Of a stretch of DNA of 64,000 bases, positions 8,319-16,997 are shown piece after piece (the first letter of the stretch is position 1; every line of letters begins with the position of its first letter). Position numbers and translations under genes: made by a program. Below the pieces are notes generated by a model, which was not told the origin of the DNA, searched no databases, and saw nothing but the letters and a program-made list of their open reading frames with translations. The DNA is from Yinghuangia soli (lineage in GTDB: Bacteria > Actinomycetota > Actinomycetes > Streptomycetales > Streptomycetaceae), in assembly GCF_021502675.1 (NCBI RefSeq), contig NZ_JAKFHA010000013.1:170405-234404 (forward strand), written 5' to 3'.

Positions 8319-9428
8319 GTGTCGACGCATGAGCTGTACGCCCTCCCGGCCGACATGACGGTCTGGGAAGTCCCCGCCACCGGCGCCGCCCGCTTCAACT
8401 GGGAGTACGACGACGGCCGCGACCGCCTCCTCGCGCTCTACGCCAAGGGCAAGGACAAGCAGTGGGACGCGGCCCGCCGCATCGACTGGGACCTCCCGGT
8501 CGACCCCGTCAAGCCGCTCGGCCTCCCCGAGGAGACCCACGCGCTGTACGGCACACCCAGCTGGAACAAGATGTCCCAGAAGGAGCGCGACGAACTGGGC
8601 CGGCACAGCACGGCCTGGCAGTTCAGCCAGTTCCTGCACGGCGAGCAGGGCGCGCTCATCTGCAGTGCGCGGATCGCCGAGTCCGTGCCCGATCTGGACG
8701 CCAAGTTCTACGCCGCGACCCAGGTCATGGACGAGGCCCGGCACGCCGAGACGTACGCGCGCTTCCTCAAGGAGAAGGTCGGGCTCTACTACCCGATCAA
8801 CCCGCAGCTGAAGGAACTCCTCGACGACACCCTGTCGGACTCCCGCTGGGACATGCCCTACCTCGGCATGCAGGTGCTCATCGAGGGCCTCGCCCTGGCC
8901 GCGTTCGGCATGCTGCGCGACCTGACCCCGGTCGAACTGCCCAAGCAGATCCTCGCGTACGTCATGCAGGACGAGGCCCGGCACGTCGCCTTCGGCCGCC
9001 TCGCGCTGCGCGACTACTACCGCGAGCTGAGCGACGCGGAGCTGGCCGAACGCGAGGAATTCGTCGTGCACGGCTGCTACTTGATGCGCGACCGGCTCCG
9101 CGGCGAGGAGGTCTGGCAGAACTTCGAGATCGACAAGAGGGAAGCCACCGAGGCCACCGCGAACTCCGAGTACCTGCGCGCCTTCCGCAAGCTGCTGTTC
9201 AGCCGCATCGCGCCGACCATCAAGGACGTCGGCCTGTGGGGACCCAAGGTGCGCGCTGCGTTCGAGGACATGGGCGTCCTGGACATGGCCGGCACCGACG
9301 TCGAGGTCATGATGCGCCAGGACGAGGACATCGCCGAGAACATCGACCGCGAACGCCGGTTCGCGGCCGAGGAGGCCGCCCGTGCGGCCGAGGTGGACGC
9401 GATGGTGAAGCTCGGCGCCGACACGTGA
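8319..9428 (+). CDS. Ferritin-like di-iron carboxylate protein
   Basis: A 369-residue protein with a complete four-helix di-iron ligand set. I read E109 in 'LHGEQGALI', E139/H142 in 'DEARHAETY', E189 in 'LIEGLALAAF' and E219/H222 in 'DEARHVAFG'. This two-DEARH pattern belongs to the ribonucleotide-reductase-R2-like/ferritin-like superfamily, which includes N-oxygenases such as AurF. The substrate is unknown; it may be an oxygenase. The GTG at 8319 follows AAGGAG. The gene follows a TetR regulator and is probably controlled by it. It is cytoplasmic, with no signal or membrane helix. It is not class I ribonucleotide reductase, since no partner gene is near. Confidence 0.85.
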   Translation: MSTHELYALPADMTVWEVPATGAARFNWEYDDGRDRLLALYAKGKDKQWDAARRIDWDLPVDPVKPLGLPEETHALYGTPSWNKMSQKERDELGRHSTAWQFSQFLHGEQGALICSARIAESVPDLDAKFYAATQVMDEARHAETYARFLKEKVGLYYPINPQLKELLDDTLSDSRWDMPYLGMQVLIEGLALAAFGMLRDLTPVELPKQILAYVMQDEARHVAFGRLALRDYYRELSDAELAEREEFVVHGCYLMRDRLRGEEVWQNFEIDKREATEATANSEYLRAFRKLLFSRIAPTIKDVGLWGPKVRAAFEDMGVLDMAGTDVEVMMRQDEDIAENIDRERRFAAEEAARAAEVDAMVKLGADT

Positions 9429-9483
9429 CGGGTACGCGGGCCGGGCGGCGGCCTGCCGCCGGTGCCGGGGTTAGATTCGGGGC

Positions 9484-10194
9484 ATGAGCGATCTTATGCC
9501 GGGCTCGGCAGCCCTCCCGAGGCCTCCCGCGCCCGCGTTCGTCTTCGACCTCGACGGGACCCTCGTCGACAGCGTCTACCAGCACGTCGTGTCGTGGCAG
9601 GAAGCGCTGGCCGAGGCCGGGATCCCGCTCGCCACCTGGCGGATCCACCGCAAGATCGGGATGAGCGGCGGACTGTTCGTCAAGGGCGTCCAGCGCGAGA
9701 CCGGCATCGCGCTCGACGCCGAGCAGGTCGAGCGGCTGCAGGACGCGCACGGCCGGCACTACGCGGCCCGGGTCGCCGAGGTGCAGCCGCTGCCCGGCGC
9801 CCCCGAACTCCTGCGCCACCTCACCGCCGTCGGCATCAAGTGGACGATCGCGACCAGCGGCCGCCGGACCGGCGCCGAGCCGATGCTCGCCAAGCTCGGC
9901 GCCCCCGCCGACCTGCCGATGGTCACGCGCGACGAAGTGGCCCGCGCCAAGCCCGACCCCGACCTGTTCCTGGCCGGGGCCGCCAAGCTCGGCGTCGACC
10001 CGAGCAACGTCGTGGTGGTCGGCGACAGCATCTGGGACCTGCTCGCCGCGCGGCGCGCCGGCTCGCTCGGCGTCGGGCTGCTGTCCGGCGGCTACGGCCA
10101 GGACGAACTCGAACGCGCGCACGCCTTCCGGGTGTACGAAGAGCCCGGCGACCTGCTCACGCACATCGACGAACTGGGTGTACGGGGCGCCTGA
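9484..10194 (+). CDS. HAD-superfamily hydrolase (phosphoglycolate-phosphatase-like)
   Basis: A 236-residue haloacid-dehalogenase-type phosphatase. Motif I is 'FDLDGTLVDS' at residues 21-30, motif II is 'ATSGR' around 122, motif III is the Lys in 'RAKPDPDLF', and motif IV is 'VVGDSIWDLLAAR'. The helical cap between motifs I and II (about 35-95) is of the C1 beta-phosphoglucomutase/phosphoglycolate phosphatase type. The substrate cannot be assigned. The ATG at 9484 follows the upstream gene by 55 bases, so co-transcription with the TetR/di-iron pair is possible. Confidence 0.92.
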   Translation: MSDLMPGSAALPRPPAPAFVFDLDGTLVDSVYQHVVSWQEALAEAGIPLATWRIHRKIGMSGGLFVKGVQRETGIALDAEQVERLQDAHGRHYAARVAEVQPLPGAPELLRHLTAVGIKWTIATSGRRTGAEPMLAKLGAPADLPMVTRDEVARAKPDPDLFLAGAAKLGVDPSNVVVVGDSIWDLLAARRAGSLGVGLLSGGYGQDELERAHAFRVYEEPGDLLTHIDELGVRGA

Positions 10195-10219
10195 CGCCGC
10201 GGGGCCGCGGCGCCGCGGG

Positions 10220-11029
10220 TCACGACGGCTGACGCGGCGCCTCGGTCACCCCGAACGGCCCGTAGTTCACCCGCACCGAACCGTTGTCGGACGAGACGTC
10301 GAGGAGGAAGTTCGACGCCGCGCTGTCCTTGATGCCCGAGGTGTTCTTGGAGCCGTTGTCGGTGTCGACCTTCAGCTTGTAGACGCGGTCGCCCTGCGGC
10401 AGCGTGAGGCGCGCGCTGCCGTTGTCGGACGAGGCCTTCACCCAGGACGGCTCGTTGTTCAGGGTGATCTTGAGGCTGCCGTTGTCCGACGAGGCCTCGA
10501 TGCGGTCCGCCCACGTGCGGTCCACGTTGATCGAGCCGTTGTCGCTGTCCATCTTCAGGTTGCCGACCGAATCGCGGACGGTGATGGACCCGTTGTCGCT
10601 GGTCAGGTTGAGGTCCTTGTGCATGCCCTCGGCCCGGATCGCCCCGTTGTTGTTGCGCACCGTGACCACCTTCACGGCAGCCGGCACCGTCACCGTGTAG
10701 TTGCCGTCGCAGTTCACCGAGAAGAACATCGGGCAGTTGGTGTCCAGCTTCAGCTTGTCGCCGGCCATCGACCACTTCGGCTTGGCGCCGCGGATGGCGT
10801 GCGTGGTGGTGCGGTCCACATTGACCACGCCCGGCTCGCCCGGCACCAGCTTCACACCGCCGCCGTCGCTCTCGATGACCAGCGTGTCGGCGGTGAGCGT
10901 GAACTGCGTGTGCGCCTTGTCGTCGTGCGCGGACAGGAGCACGATCCCGGTGAACGCGGCCGAGCCGATCGCGCCGGCGAGCACCACACCGCCGACGGTG
11001 AACAGGGCGACGCGCGACGGGCTGGGCAT
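10220..11029 (-). CDS. DUF4097-type beta-repeat membrane-anchored protein
   Basis: A 269-residue protein with one N-terminal membrane segment (about residues 8-32) and an extracytoplasmic beta-repeat domain. The sequence 'SDNGS' or a close variant recurs about seven times at intervals of 18-25 residues, the hallmark of the DUF4097 right-handed beta-helix-like family (related to adhesin-like repeats). The ATG at 11029 follows AGGAGCC. Function is unknown; such proteins often lie by cell-envelope stress systems. It is convergent with the HAD gene and divergent from the DUF2231 gene. Confidence 0.8.
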   Translation of the reverse strand: MPSPSRVALFTVGGVVLAGAIGSAAFTGIVLLSAHDDKAHTQFTLTADTLVIESDGGGVKLVPGEPGVVNVDRTTTHAIRGAKPKWSMAGDKLKLDTNCPMFFSVNCDGNYTVTVPAAVKVVTVRNNNGAIRAEGMHKDLNLTSDNGSITVRDSVGNLKMDSDNGSINVDRTWADRIEASSDNGSLKITLNNEPSWVKASSDNGSARLTLPQGDRVYKLKVDTDNGSKNTSGIKDSAASNFLLDVSSDNGSVRVNYGPFGVTEAPRQPS

Positions 11030-11345
11030 GGTGGCTCCTGAGGTCGGTGCGGGGGACGCGGCTTGATCCGGTGCGACGAGCCTATGAGCAGCCCCCGGGC
11101 GGGCGGCATGCGGCACTCTCCCGGATACGGGGTAGGGACAACCCCCCTACGCCGGGCCGCCTTCGTCCCGCCGTCCCGCCGCCTGGCCGCCGGCTGCGCC
11201 GACCGGCCGCAGCGGCTTCGGCCGCTTGTTCGGGACGCGTCGAACCGGGGAAGTCTCCGGCACGTGCAGAACGTGCCGGGGGAGTGGCCCGGTCGTCCGC
11301 CCGGAGGTCTCGACGGCCTCGAAGGTCTCTAAGGAGTGTCCGCGC
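11030..11345. other. Divergent promoter region
   Basis: This gap of 316 bases separates the divergent DUF4097 and DUF2231 genes. No believable coding frame is present. Its only clear structure is the inverted repeat listed at 11257-11279. Confidence 0.4.
11257..11279. promoter_or_regulatory. Operator-like inverted repeat upstream of DUF2231 gene
   Basis: Perfect 9-bp arms CCGGCACGT and ACGTGCCGG flank a 5-base centre. It lies 66 bases before the ATG at 11346 in a divergent gap, a reasonable operator position; a hairpin role is also possible. Confidence 0.4.
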
Positions 11346-11873
11346 ATGTTCGACACAGTGTTCGGTCTGCCCGTACACGTCCTGATCCTGCACGCCGCCG
11401 TCATCGGCGTCCCGGTCGCCGCGCTGGCCACCGCGGCGGTCGCGGTACGGCCCGTCTGGCTGCCCAAGTTCGGCTGGTGGGTGGTGGGCCTGGACGCGGT
11501 GATCCTGCTGGTCGTGTTCGTGACCCGCGAGAGCGGACAGGAGTTCGCCGAGCGCTTGTTCCCGGACCCGGCGAGCCGCTCCCCGCAGCTGCGCACCCAC
11601 ATCGCCCGCGGCGAGGACATGCTCTGGTACGCGATCGCGCTGTTCGTCGTGGCACTCGCGCTCGTCTTCGTGGCCCGCCAGCGGGACCGCGGCGACATGT
11701 TCCGCCCCGGCGGCAACTTCCCGGCGTTCCTGGTCCCGACCGTCGCCGTGCTGGCCGTGGCGGCCGCGGTCCTGGCCACCATCCAGGTGATCCGGGTGGG
11801 CCATTCGGGTTCTTCCGCGGTGTGGGAAGACGTCGTCAAGTCCACCGACTCCGCGGCGGCGAGCACCCGCTGA
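11346..11873 (+). CDS. DUF2231-type four-helix membrane protein
   Basis: A 175-residue integral membrane protein with four predicted helices, at about residues 7-30, 38-55, 95-115 and 128-150. The opening 'MFDTVFGLPVHVLILHAAVIGVPVAAL' with a conserved His-containing first helix is typical of DUF2231, a family sometimes seen near redox or metal proteins. Function is unknown. The ATG at 11346 is preceded by AAGGAG. The stop codon lies inside an 11-bp tandem repeat. Confidence 0.82.
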   Translation: MFDTVFGLPVHVLILHAAVIGVPVAALATAAVAVRPVWLPKFGWWVVGLDAVILLVVFVTRESGQEFAERLFPDPASRSPQLRTHIARGEDMLWYAIALFVVALALVFVARQRDRGDMFRPGGNFPAFLVPTVAVLAVAAAVLATIQVIRVGHSGSSAVWEDVVKSTDSAAASTR

Positions 11874-11894
11874 GTACCCGCTGAGCACCCGCTG
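11862..11894 (+). repeat. 11-bp tandem repeat, three copies
   Basis: Units of AGCACCCGCTG (the middle copy has AGTACCCGCTG) run head-to-tail three times across the stop codon of the DUF2231 gene. Each of the first three copies can supply a TGA, so slippage here would barely change the protein. Confidence 0.6.
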
Positions 11895-11934
11895 AGCAGA
11901 CGACGGCCGCGGGCCGGCCGGGGGCCGGCTCCGG

Positions 11935-12984
11935 TCAGTCGCCCTCGGCCTGCTCGCGGGTGGCCAGCAGGCGCCGCAGCGACGTGAGGCGGGCCGGGTC
12001 GGCGTGCCCCGCGGCGACCCATGCGTCCAGCGCGCAGTCCGGCTCGTCGTGCGAGCAGGCGCGCGGGCAGTCGGCCGTGCCCGGCTCCAGATCCGGGAAC
12101 GCGCCGATGATGCGGCCCAGGTCGACGTGGTTGAGGCCGAACGAGCGCACGCCCGGGGTGTCCACCACCCAGCCCGACTCGCGGTCCTCGCCGTAGTGCG
12201 GCAGCCGCAGGGTCAGTGCGGACGTCGTGGTGTGCCGGCCGCGCCCGGTCACCTCGTTGACGTGGCCGGTGGCCCGCTGCCGGTCCGGCACCAGCGCGTT
12301 GACCAGGGTCGTCTTGCCGACCCCGGAGTGGCCCACGAACACCGTGGTCTGCCCGGCGAGATGCGCGCGGATCGGGTCGAGGTCCCAGTCGTCGTACGCA
12401 TCGCCGCCGCGGGTGACCACGTACGGCACGCCGAGCGCGCCGTACAGCTCGAGCAGCGACTCGGGGCCCTTCAGGTCGGCCTTGGTGAGCACCAGCAGCG
12501 GCTCCAGGCCCGCGTCGTACGCGGCGACCAGGCAGCGGTCGATGAGCCGCGGCCGCGGCTCGGGGTCGGCCAGCGCGGTGACGATGGCCAGCTGGTCGGC
12601 GTTCGCCACGATGATGCGCTCGAACGGGTCGTCGTCGTCCGCGGTACGCCGCAGCACCGACTCGCGCGGCTCGACCCGGACGATGCGGGCCAGCGCCCCC
12701 CGGTCGCCGCTCACGTCGCCGACGATCGCCACCCGGTCGCCCACCACCACGCCCTTGCGGCCCAGCTCGCGGGCCTTCATCGCGGTGACCTCGTGCTCGC
12801 GCTTGGTGTCCTCGTCGACCAGGCACGTGTAGCGGCCGCGGTCCACGGTCAGCACCCGGCCCGACTCGGCGTCCTCGTGCTTGGGCCGGATCCGGGTCCG
12901 CGGGCGCGAACCGCGCCGGGAGGGGCGGATCCGGACGTCGTCCTCGTCGAAGTCGGTGCGGCGCGTGGAGCGGGCGTTCGCCAT
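11935..12984 (-). CDS. rsgA: Ribosome small-subunit GTPase RsgA
   Basis: A 349-residue circularly permuted GTPase that acts in 30S ribosome maturation. The G motifs occur in the permuted order: G4 'LTKADL' (about residue 180) precedes G1 'GHSGVGKTTLVNAL' (about 226) and G3 'DTPGVRSFG' (about 282). An OB-fold precedes them, and the C-terminal zinc knuckle 'CPRACSHDEPDCAL' has the expected C-x4-C-x-H-x5-C-like spacing. The ATG at 12984 lies six bases after the aroA stop, so the two are co-transcribed; this pairing is seen in other actinobacteria. Confidence 0.95.
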   Translation of the reverse strand: MANARSTRRTDFDEDDVRIRPSRRGSRPRTRIRPKHEDAESGRVLTVDRGRYTCLVDEDTKREHEVTAMKARELGRKGVVVGDRVAIVGDVSGDRGALARIVRVEPRESVLRRTADDDDPFERIIVANADQLAIVTALADPEPRPRLIDRCLVAAYDAGLEPLLVLTKADLKGPESLLELYGALGVPYVVTRGGDAYDDWDLDPIRAHLAGQTTVFVGHSGVGKTTLVNALVPDRQRATGHVNEVTGRGRHTTTSALTLRLPHYGEDRESGWVVDTPGVRSFGLNHVDLGRIIGAFPDLEPGTADCPRACSHDEPDCALDAWVAAGHADPARLTSLRRLLATREQAEGD

Positions 12985-12990
12985 GACCCG

Positions 12991-14280
12991 TCAGCTCGCC
13001 GGCCTGGCGGAGCCCAGGAGCCCGGCCCACAACCCGGGGAAGTCCGGCAGCGTCTTGCCGGTCGTCGCGATGTTCTCCACCTGCACACCCGGCACCACCA
13101 GGCCGATCACCGCCGCGGCGGTGGCGATGCGGTGGTCGTCGTAGGTTTGGAACTCGCCGCCGTGCAGCGGGCGCGGGCGGATCTCCAGGCCGTCGGCGGT
13201 GTCCGAGACGTCGCCGCCCAGCGCGTTGATCTCCTTGGCCAGCGCGGCCAGCCGGTCCGTCTCGTGCAGGCGCAGGTGGGCGATGCCGGACAGCGAGCTG
13301 GGCGAGTCCGCCAGCGCCGCGACCGCGGCGATGACCGGGGTCAGCTCGCCGACATCGTGCAGGTCCGCATCGATGCCGTGCACCGTGCCGGTCCCGGTGA
13401 ACGCCAGGCCCTCGTCGGTGAATTCGCACGAACCGCCCATGCGCGTGAACAGGTCGCGCAGCCAGTCGCCGGGCTGCGTGGTCTCGCGCGGCCAGTCCCG
13501 GATGGTCACGGTGCCGCCGACGACCAGCGCGGCGGCCATGAACGGCGCGGCGTTGGACAGGTCCGGCTCGACGACCATGTCGCGGGCCGCCAGTGGGCCG
13601 GGCGCGACGCGCCACACGTCCGGCTCGGAGTCGTCGACCTCGGCCCCCGCGGCGCGCAGCATCGCGACGGTCATCTCGATGTGCGGCATGGACGGCACCG
13701 AGGTGCCCACGTGCCGGACCTCGACGCCCTCCGCGAAGCGCGGCCCGGACAGCAGCAGCGCGCTGACGAACTGCGAGGACGACGACGCGTCGATCTCCAC
13801 GATCCCGCCGCGCAGGCCGCCCTTGCCGCGGACGGTCATCGGCAGCCGCCCGGTGCCCTGGTCGTCGATGTCCGCGCCCAGGTCGCGCAGCCCGAGGATG
13901 ACGCCGTCCAGCGGACGTTCGTACGCCCGCGGGTCGCCCTCGAAGCGGACCTCGCCCTCGGCCAGCGCGGCCACCGGCGGCAGGAAGCGCATCACCGTGC
14001 CGGCGTTGCCGACGTCGACGTGCGCGGGACCGCGCAGTTGCGCGGGTACCACGTGCAGGTCGCCCTCGGGGGTCTCCTCGATGCCGACGCCCATCGCGCG
14101 CAGCCCGGCCGTCATCAGCGCGCTGTCCCGGCTGACCAGCGGACGCCGCACATAGCCCGGGCCGTCCGCGAGCGCCGCGAGCACGAGGGCGCGGTTGGTG
14201 ACCGACTTGGAGCCGGGCAGCGCGACGACGGCGTCCACGGGAGCGGACGCGACAGGGGCGGGCCAGAGCGGAGACGTCAT
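12991..14280 (-). CDS. aroA: 3-phosphoshikimate 1-carboxyvinyltransferase (EPSP synthase)
   Basis: A 429-residue enzyme joining phosphoenolpyruvate to shikimate-3-phosphate, step six of the shikimate pathway. Conserved features are '[20 protein letters not shown]' (residues 22-41), the PEP-binding '[12 protein letters not shown]' (about 91-102), 'RAYERPL', the S3P-binding '[15 protein letters not shown]' and '[12 protein letters not shown]'. The 'GNAGTVMR' region corresponds to the class I type with alanine at the glyphosate-determining position. The ATG at 14280 starts the conserved region. It is first in an operon with rsgA. Confidence 0.97.
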   Translation of the reverse strand: MTSPLWPAPVASAPVDAVVALPGSKSVTNRALVLAALADGPGYVRRPLVSRDSALMTAGLRAMGVGIEETPEGDLHVVPAQLRGPAHVDVGNAGTVMRFLPPVAALAEGEVRFEGDPRAYERPLDGVILGLRDLGADIDDQGTGRLPMTVRGKGGLRGGIVEIDASSSSQFVSALLLSGPRFAEGVEVRHVGTSVPSMPHIEMTVAMLRAAGAEVDDSEPDVWRVAPGPLAARDMVVEPDLSNAAPFMAAALVVGGTVTIRDWPRETTQPGDWLRDLFTRMGGSCEFTDEGLAFTGTGTVHGIDADLHDVGELTPVIAAVAALADSPSSLSGIAHLRLHETDRLAALAKEINALGGDVSDTADGLEIRPRPLHGGEFQTYDDHRIATAAAVIGLVVPGVQVENIATTGKTLPDFPGLWAGLLGSARPAS

Positions 14281-14328
14281 GCCCCACAGCCTATCCGGGG
14301 GGCCGCGGCCCACCTGCGGGTATTTGGC

Positions 14329-14342
14329 CCGGGCTAGCCCGG
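14329..14342. repeat. 14-bp perfect palindrome in the aroA/SRAP divergent gap
   Basis: CCGGGCTAGCCCGG is self-complementary and sits 31 bases before the SRAP-protein start and 49 bases from the aroA start. It may be a small operator or only a GC-rich coincidence. Confidence 0.35.
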
Positions 14343-14372
14343 ACGTGCGACGGATGTGTGAGGGTGGATCTC

Positions 14373-15155
14373 ATGTGCGGTCGCTACGCCTCAAGCCGGC
14401 AGCCCGACGATCTGATCGAGCTGTTCGAGATCGAGAAGTTCACAGCGTCGGAACCGGAGCAGTTGCTGCCCCCGGACTGGAACATCGCGCCCACCAAGCA
14501 GGTGTACGCGGTGCTCGAACGCGCGGCCGAGCGCGAGGGGCCGCCGGTCCGGCAGCTGCGCACGCTGCGCTGGGGCCTCGTGCCGTCCTGGGCGAAGTCG
14601 CCCGAGACCGGCGCCAAGATGATCAACGCGCGGTCCGAGACCGTGTCCGAGAAGCCCGCGTACCGCAAGGCCTTCTCCACGCGGCGCTGCATCCTGCCCG
14701 CCGACGGCTACTACGAGTGGTACACCCCCGAGACGGCCCCCGACGGGCCGAAGGGCAAGGTCCGCAAGCAGCCGTTCTGGATCCACGCCGCGGACGGCTC
14801 GCCGCTGGCCTTCGCGGGCCTGTACGAGTGGTGGCGGGACCGGACCCGCCCCGACGACGACCCGCTCGCGTGGCTGTGGACCTGCACGATCATCACCACC
14901 GACGCCGAGCCGGACCTCGCCAGGATCCACCCGCGGATGCCCCTGGTGCTGCCCCCGGACCGCTGGGACGCCTGGCTGGACCCGCGCCTGAGCCACAGCG
15001 ACGACGCCCGCGAACTCCTCGCCCCGCCGCCGCCCGGGCACATGGCCGCGTACCCGGTGTCGGTCGAGGTCAACAGCGTCCGCAACAACAGCCCGCACCT
15101 GACCGACCCGCTGCCGCCCGAGGACGTGCTGAGCCCCGACGCCACTCTCTTCTGA
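14373..15155 (+). CDS. SRAP-domain protein (YedK/HMCES-like abasic-site crosslinker)
   Basis: A 260-residue SOS-response-associated-peptidase (SRAP) protein. The protein starts 'MCGRYA', so removal of Met exposes Cys2, the residue that crosslinks to abasic sites in single-stranded DNA. Other family markers are 'WNIAPTKQVYAV', 'WGLVPSWAK', 'INARSETVSEKPAYRKAF', 'RRCILPADGYYEW' with the catalytic Glu, and 'HPRMPLVL' with the active-site His. The ATG at 14373 is fixed by the need for Cys2; a GTG five codons upstream would destroy the site. It probably shields DNA during replication past abasic lesions. Confidence 0.94.
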   Translation: MCGRYASSRQPDDLIELFEIEKFTASEPEQLLPPDWNIAPTKQVYAVLERAAEREGPPVRQLRTLRWGLVPSWAKSPETGAKMINARSETVSEKPAYRKAFSTRRCILPADGYYEWYTPETAPDGPKGKVRKQPFWIHAADGSPLAFAGLYEWWRDRTRPDDDPLAWLWTCTIITTDAEPDLARIHPRMPLVLPPDRWDAWLDPRLSHSDDARELLAPPPPGHMAAYPVSVEVNSVRNNSPHLTDPLPPEDVLSPDATLF

Positions 15156-15451
15156 CGCCGACCCCGACACGGGGGAGCCCGACGGGTCCTGCCCCGTCGT
15201 CGCGCCGCCGCCCCGGACGGGCCACGCCTCCACCCGCGCTGCGTGCCTGATGACCCGCTCCCTGCCCCCGCTGTGCCTGGCTGCCGGTCTCGCCTCGTCG
15301 TCTGCCCGCCACGCCTTGCGGCGCGCGGCCGGCGGCCCCGGTTCTCGTGCCCGCTTCCGGCTCTCTCGTCAGGCCCGGCACGGGGCCGGGCGGCCGCGGA
15401 GTGCGGCGTGGCGGGTGGCGGGCGGGGAGGCGGTGCGGCCAGGATGCGGCG

Positions 15452-16120
15452 GTGACCAGCGCCAAGGCGAAGAACCCCGAGACCGTGCTCGTCCCCACGC
15501 CCTTGGGCGATGCGCGGGCGACCGTGCACGCTGCCCGTGAGCCGCGCGGCTGGCTGGTGACCAGCCACGGTGCGGGCGGCGGGATCGAGGCGCGGGACCT
15601 GGTCGCGCTGGCGGCCGCGCTGCCGCCGCTCGGGGTCACCGTCGCGCTCGTGGAGCAGCCGTGGCGAGTCGCGGGCAAGAAGCTCGCGCCCGCCCCCAAG
15701 CGCCTCGACGAAGGCTGGATCCCGGTGGTCGAGGCGCTCGGCAAGCGCATGGCCGGGCTGCCGTTCGCCGCCTCCGGGCGCAGCGCCGGAGCCCGGGTGG
15801 CCTGCCGCACAGCGGCCGCGACGGGGGCGGCCGGGGTGGTCGCGCTGGCCTTCCCGCTGCATCCGCCGGGCAAGCCGGAGTCCTCGCGCGCCGCGGAACT
15901 CCTCGGCGCCGGCGTGCCGACCCTGGTCGTGCAGGGCGGCAACGACCCGTTCGGCGGACCGGACGAATTCCCGGAGCTGCCCGCCGACTGCACCCTCGTG
16001 CCGGTGCCGCACGGCGACCACGGCTTCGCGGTGGCCAAACGCGCGCCGGTGTCGCAGGACGAGGCGATCGCGGTCGTGACCGAGGCCGCCGGCGACTGGC
16101 TGACCTCGCTGTTCGCCTGA
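15452..16120 (+). CDS. Alpha/beta-hydrolase, KANL3/Tex30-like (dienelactone-hydrolase superfamily)
   Basis: A 222-residue protein with an alpha/beta-hydrolase core. 'LVTSHGAGGGIEARDL' gives the oxyanion-region HGAGG, 'FAASGRSAGARVACR' contains the nucleophile-elbow-like GRSAG, and 'LVVQGGNDPFGGPDEF' and 'VPHGDHGF' supply the acid and His positions. This matches small hydrolases of the KANL3/TEX30 group, whose substrates are unknown. The GTG at 15452 follows AGGATG; an earlier start is possible. It lies 103 bases before the sigR start with the sigma-R promoter between them. Confidence 0.85.
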   Translation: MTSAKAKNPETVLVPTPLGDARATVHAAREPRGWLVTSHGAGGGIEARDLVALAAALPPLGVTVALVEQPWRVAGKKLAPAPKRLDEGWIPVVEALGKRMAGLPFAASGRSAGARVACRTAAATGAAGVVALAFPLHPPGKPESSRAAELLGAGVPTLVVQGGNDPFGGPDEFPELPADCTLVPVPHGDHGFAVAKRAPVSQDEAIAVVTEAAGDWLTSLFA

Positions 16121-16162
16121 TCCCCGGGAGTCGAACGCACGTGCCGGGGGCGGCCGGGCCGG

Positions 16163-16188
16163 GGAATGATCCCGCGCGGAGCCGCGTT
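16163..16188 (+). promoter_or_regulatory. Sigma-R-dependent promoter of sigR
   Basis: GGAAT at 16163-16167 is followed after exactly 18 bases by GTT at 16186-16188, the known GGAAT-N18-GTT consensus of sigma-R. It lies 36 bases before the ATG at 16224, matching the autoregulated sigRp2 promoter of S. coelicolor. Confidence 0.85.
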
Positions 16189-16223
16189 GTGGCCGGTACA
16201 TCTTCGACCCGCGGAGGCGCTCC

Positions 16224-16997
16224 ATGCTCACTGCCACGTCATCGGTCGGCCGTTCCGAGGCCGCCCCCGACGCATCTGTGCTGCAGTGGCCGGAGTGGGT
16301 GCCGGGCGGTGATCGTCCGCGACCGATATCGTCGACGTCGAGCGGGTCCGTCAGGATCCGCGAAGATCATCAGGTCGAGGAGGTGGGTCCGGTCGCGGAG
16401 ACAGAGACCCTGGAGCAGCGGGATGCGCGGTTCGAACGCGACGCGCTGCCGTTTTTGGACCAGCTGTATTCGGCCGCGCTGCGCATGACGCGCAACCCCG
16501 CGGACGCCGAGGACCTGGTCCAGGAGACGTTCGCCAAGGCGTACGGGTCGTTCCACCAGTTCCGCGAGGGCACCAACCTGAAGGCCTGGCTCTACCGGAT
16601 CCTCACCAACACGTTCATCAACAGCTACCGCAAGAAGCAGCGGGAGCCGCAGCAGAGCGCCACCGAGGAGATCGAGGACTGGCAGCTGGCGCGCGCCGAG
16701 TCGCACATGTCGACCGGGCTGCGCTCGGCCGAGGCGCAGGCGCTCGACCGGCTGCCGGACTCCGACGTCAAGGAGGCCCTGCAGGCGATCCCCGAGGAGT
16801 TCCGCATCGCGGTGTACCTCGCGGACGTCGAGGGATTCCCGTACAAGGAGATCGCGGACATCATGGGTACCCCCATCGGTACGGTGATGTCCCGGCTCCA
16901 CCGCGGACGCCGCCAGTTGCGGACCCTGCTGGAGGACTACGCCCGTGAGCGCGGGCTGGTCCCGGCGGGTTCGGATCGGAAGGATTCGGTCTCATGA
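16224..16997 (+). CDS. sigR: Thiol-oxidative-stress ECF sigma factor SigR, with alternative long and short starts
   Basis: An ECF sigma factor that directs transcription of thiol-redox genes under disulfide stress. Region 2 ('[48 protein letters not shown]') and region 4 ('[30 protein letters not shown]') are complete. Two starts are plausible. The ATG at 16224 gives 257 residues. The GTG at 16383, preceded by GAGG, gives 204 residues beginning just before region 2. The 53-residue difference mirrors the long unstable SigR' and short SigR described in S. coelicolor. rsrA overlaps the 3' end. Confidence 0.95.
   Translation: MLTATSSVGRSEAAPDASVLQWPEWVPGGDRPRPISSTSSGSVRIREDHQVEEVGPVAETETLEQRDARFERDALPFLDQLYSAALRMTRNPADAEDLVQETFAKAYGSFHQFREGTNLKAWLYRILTNTFINSYRKKQREPQQSATEEIEDWQLARAESHMSTGLRSAEAQALDRLPDSDVKEALQAIPEEFRIAVYLADVEGFPYKEIADIMGTPIGTVMSRLHRGRRQLRTLLEDYARERGLVPAGSDRKDSVS

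Noticed and set aside
11147..14287. 1046-codon minus-strand frame across rsgA and aroA
   Set aside because: Composition is Arg/Gly/Ala-rich nonsense; the real rsgA and aroA lie in another minus-strand frame.
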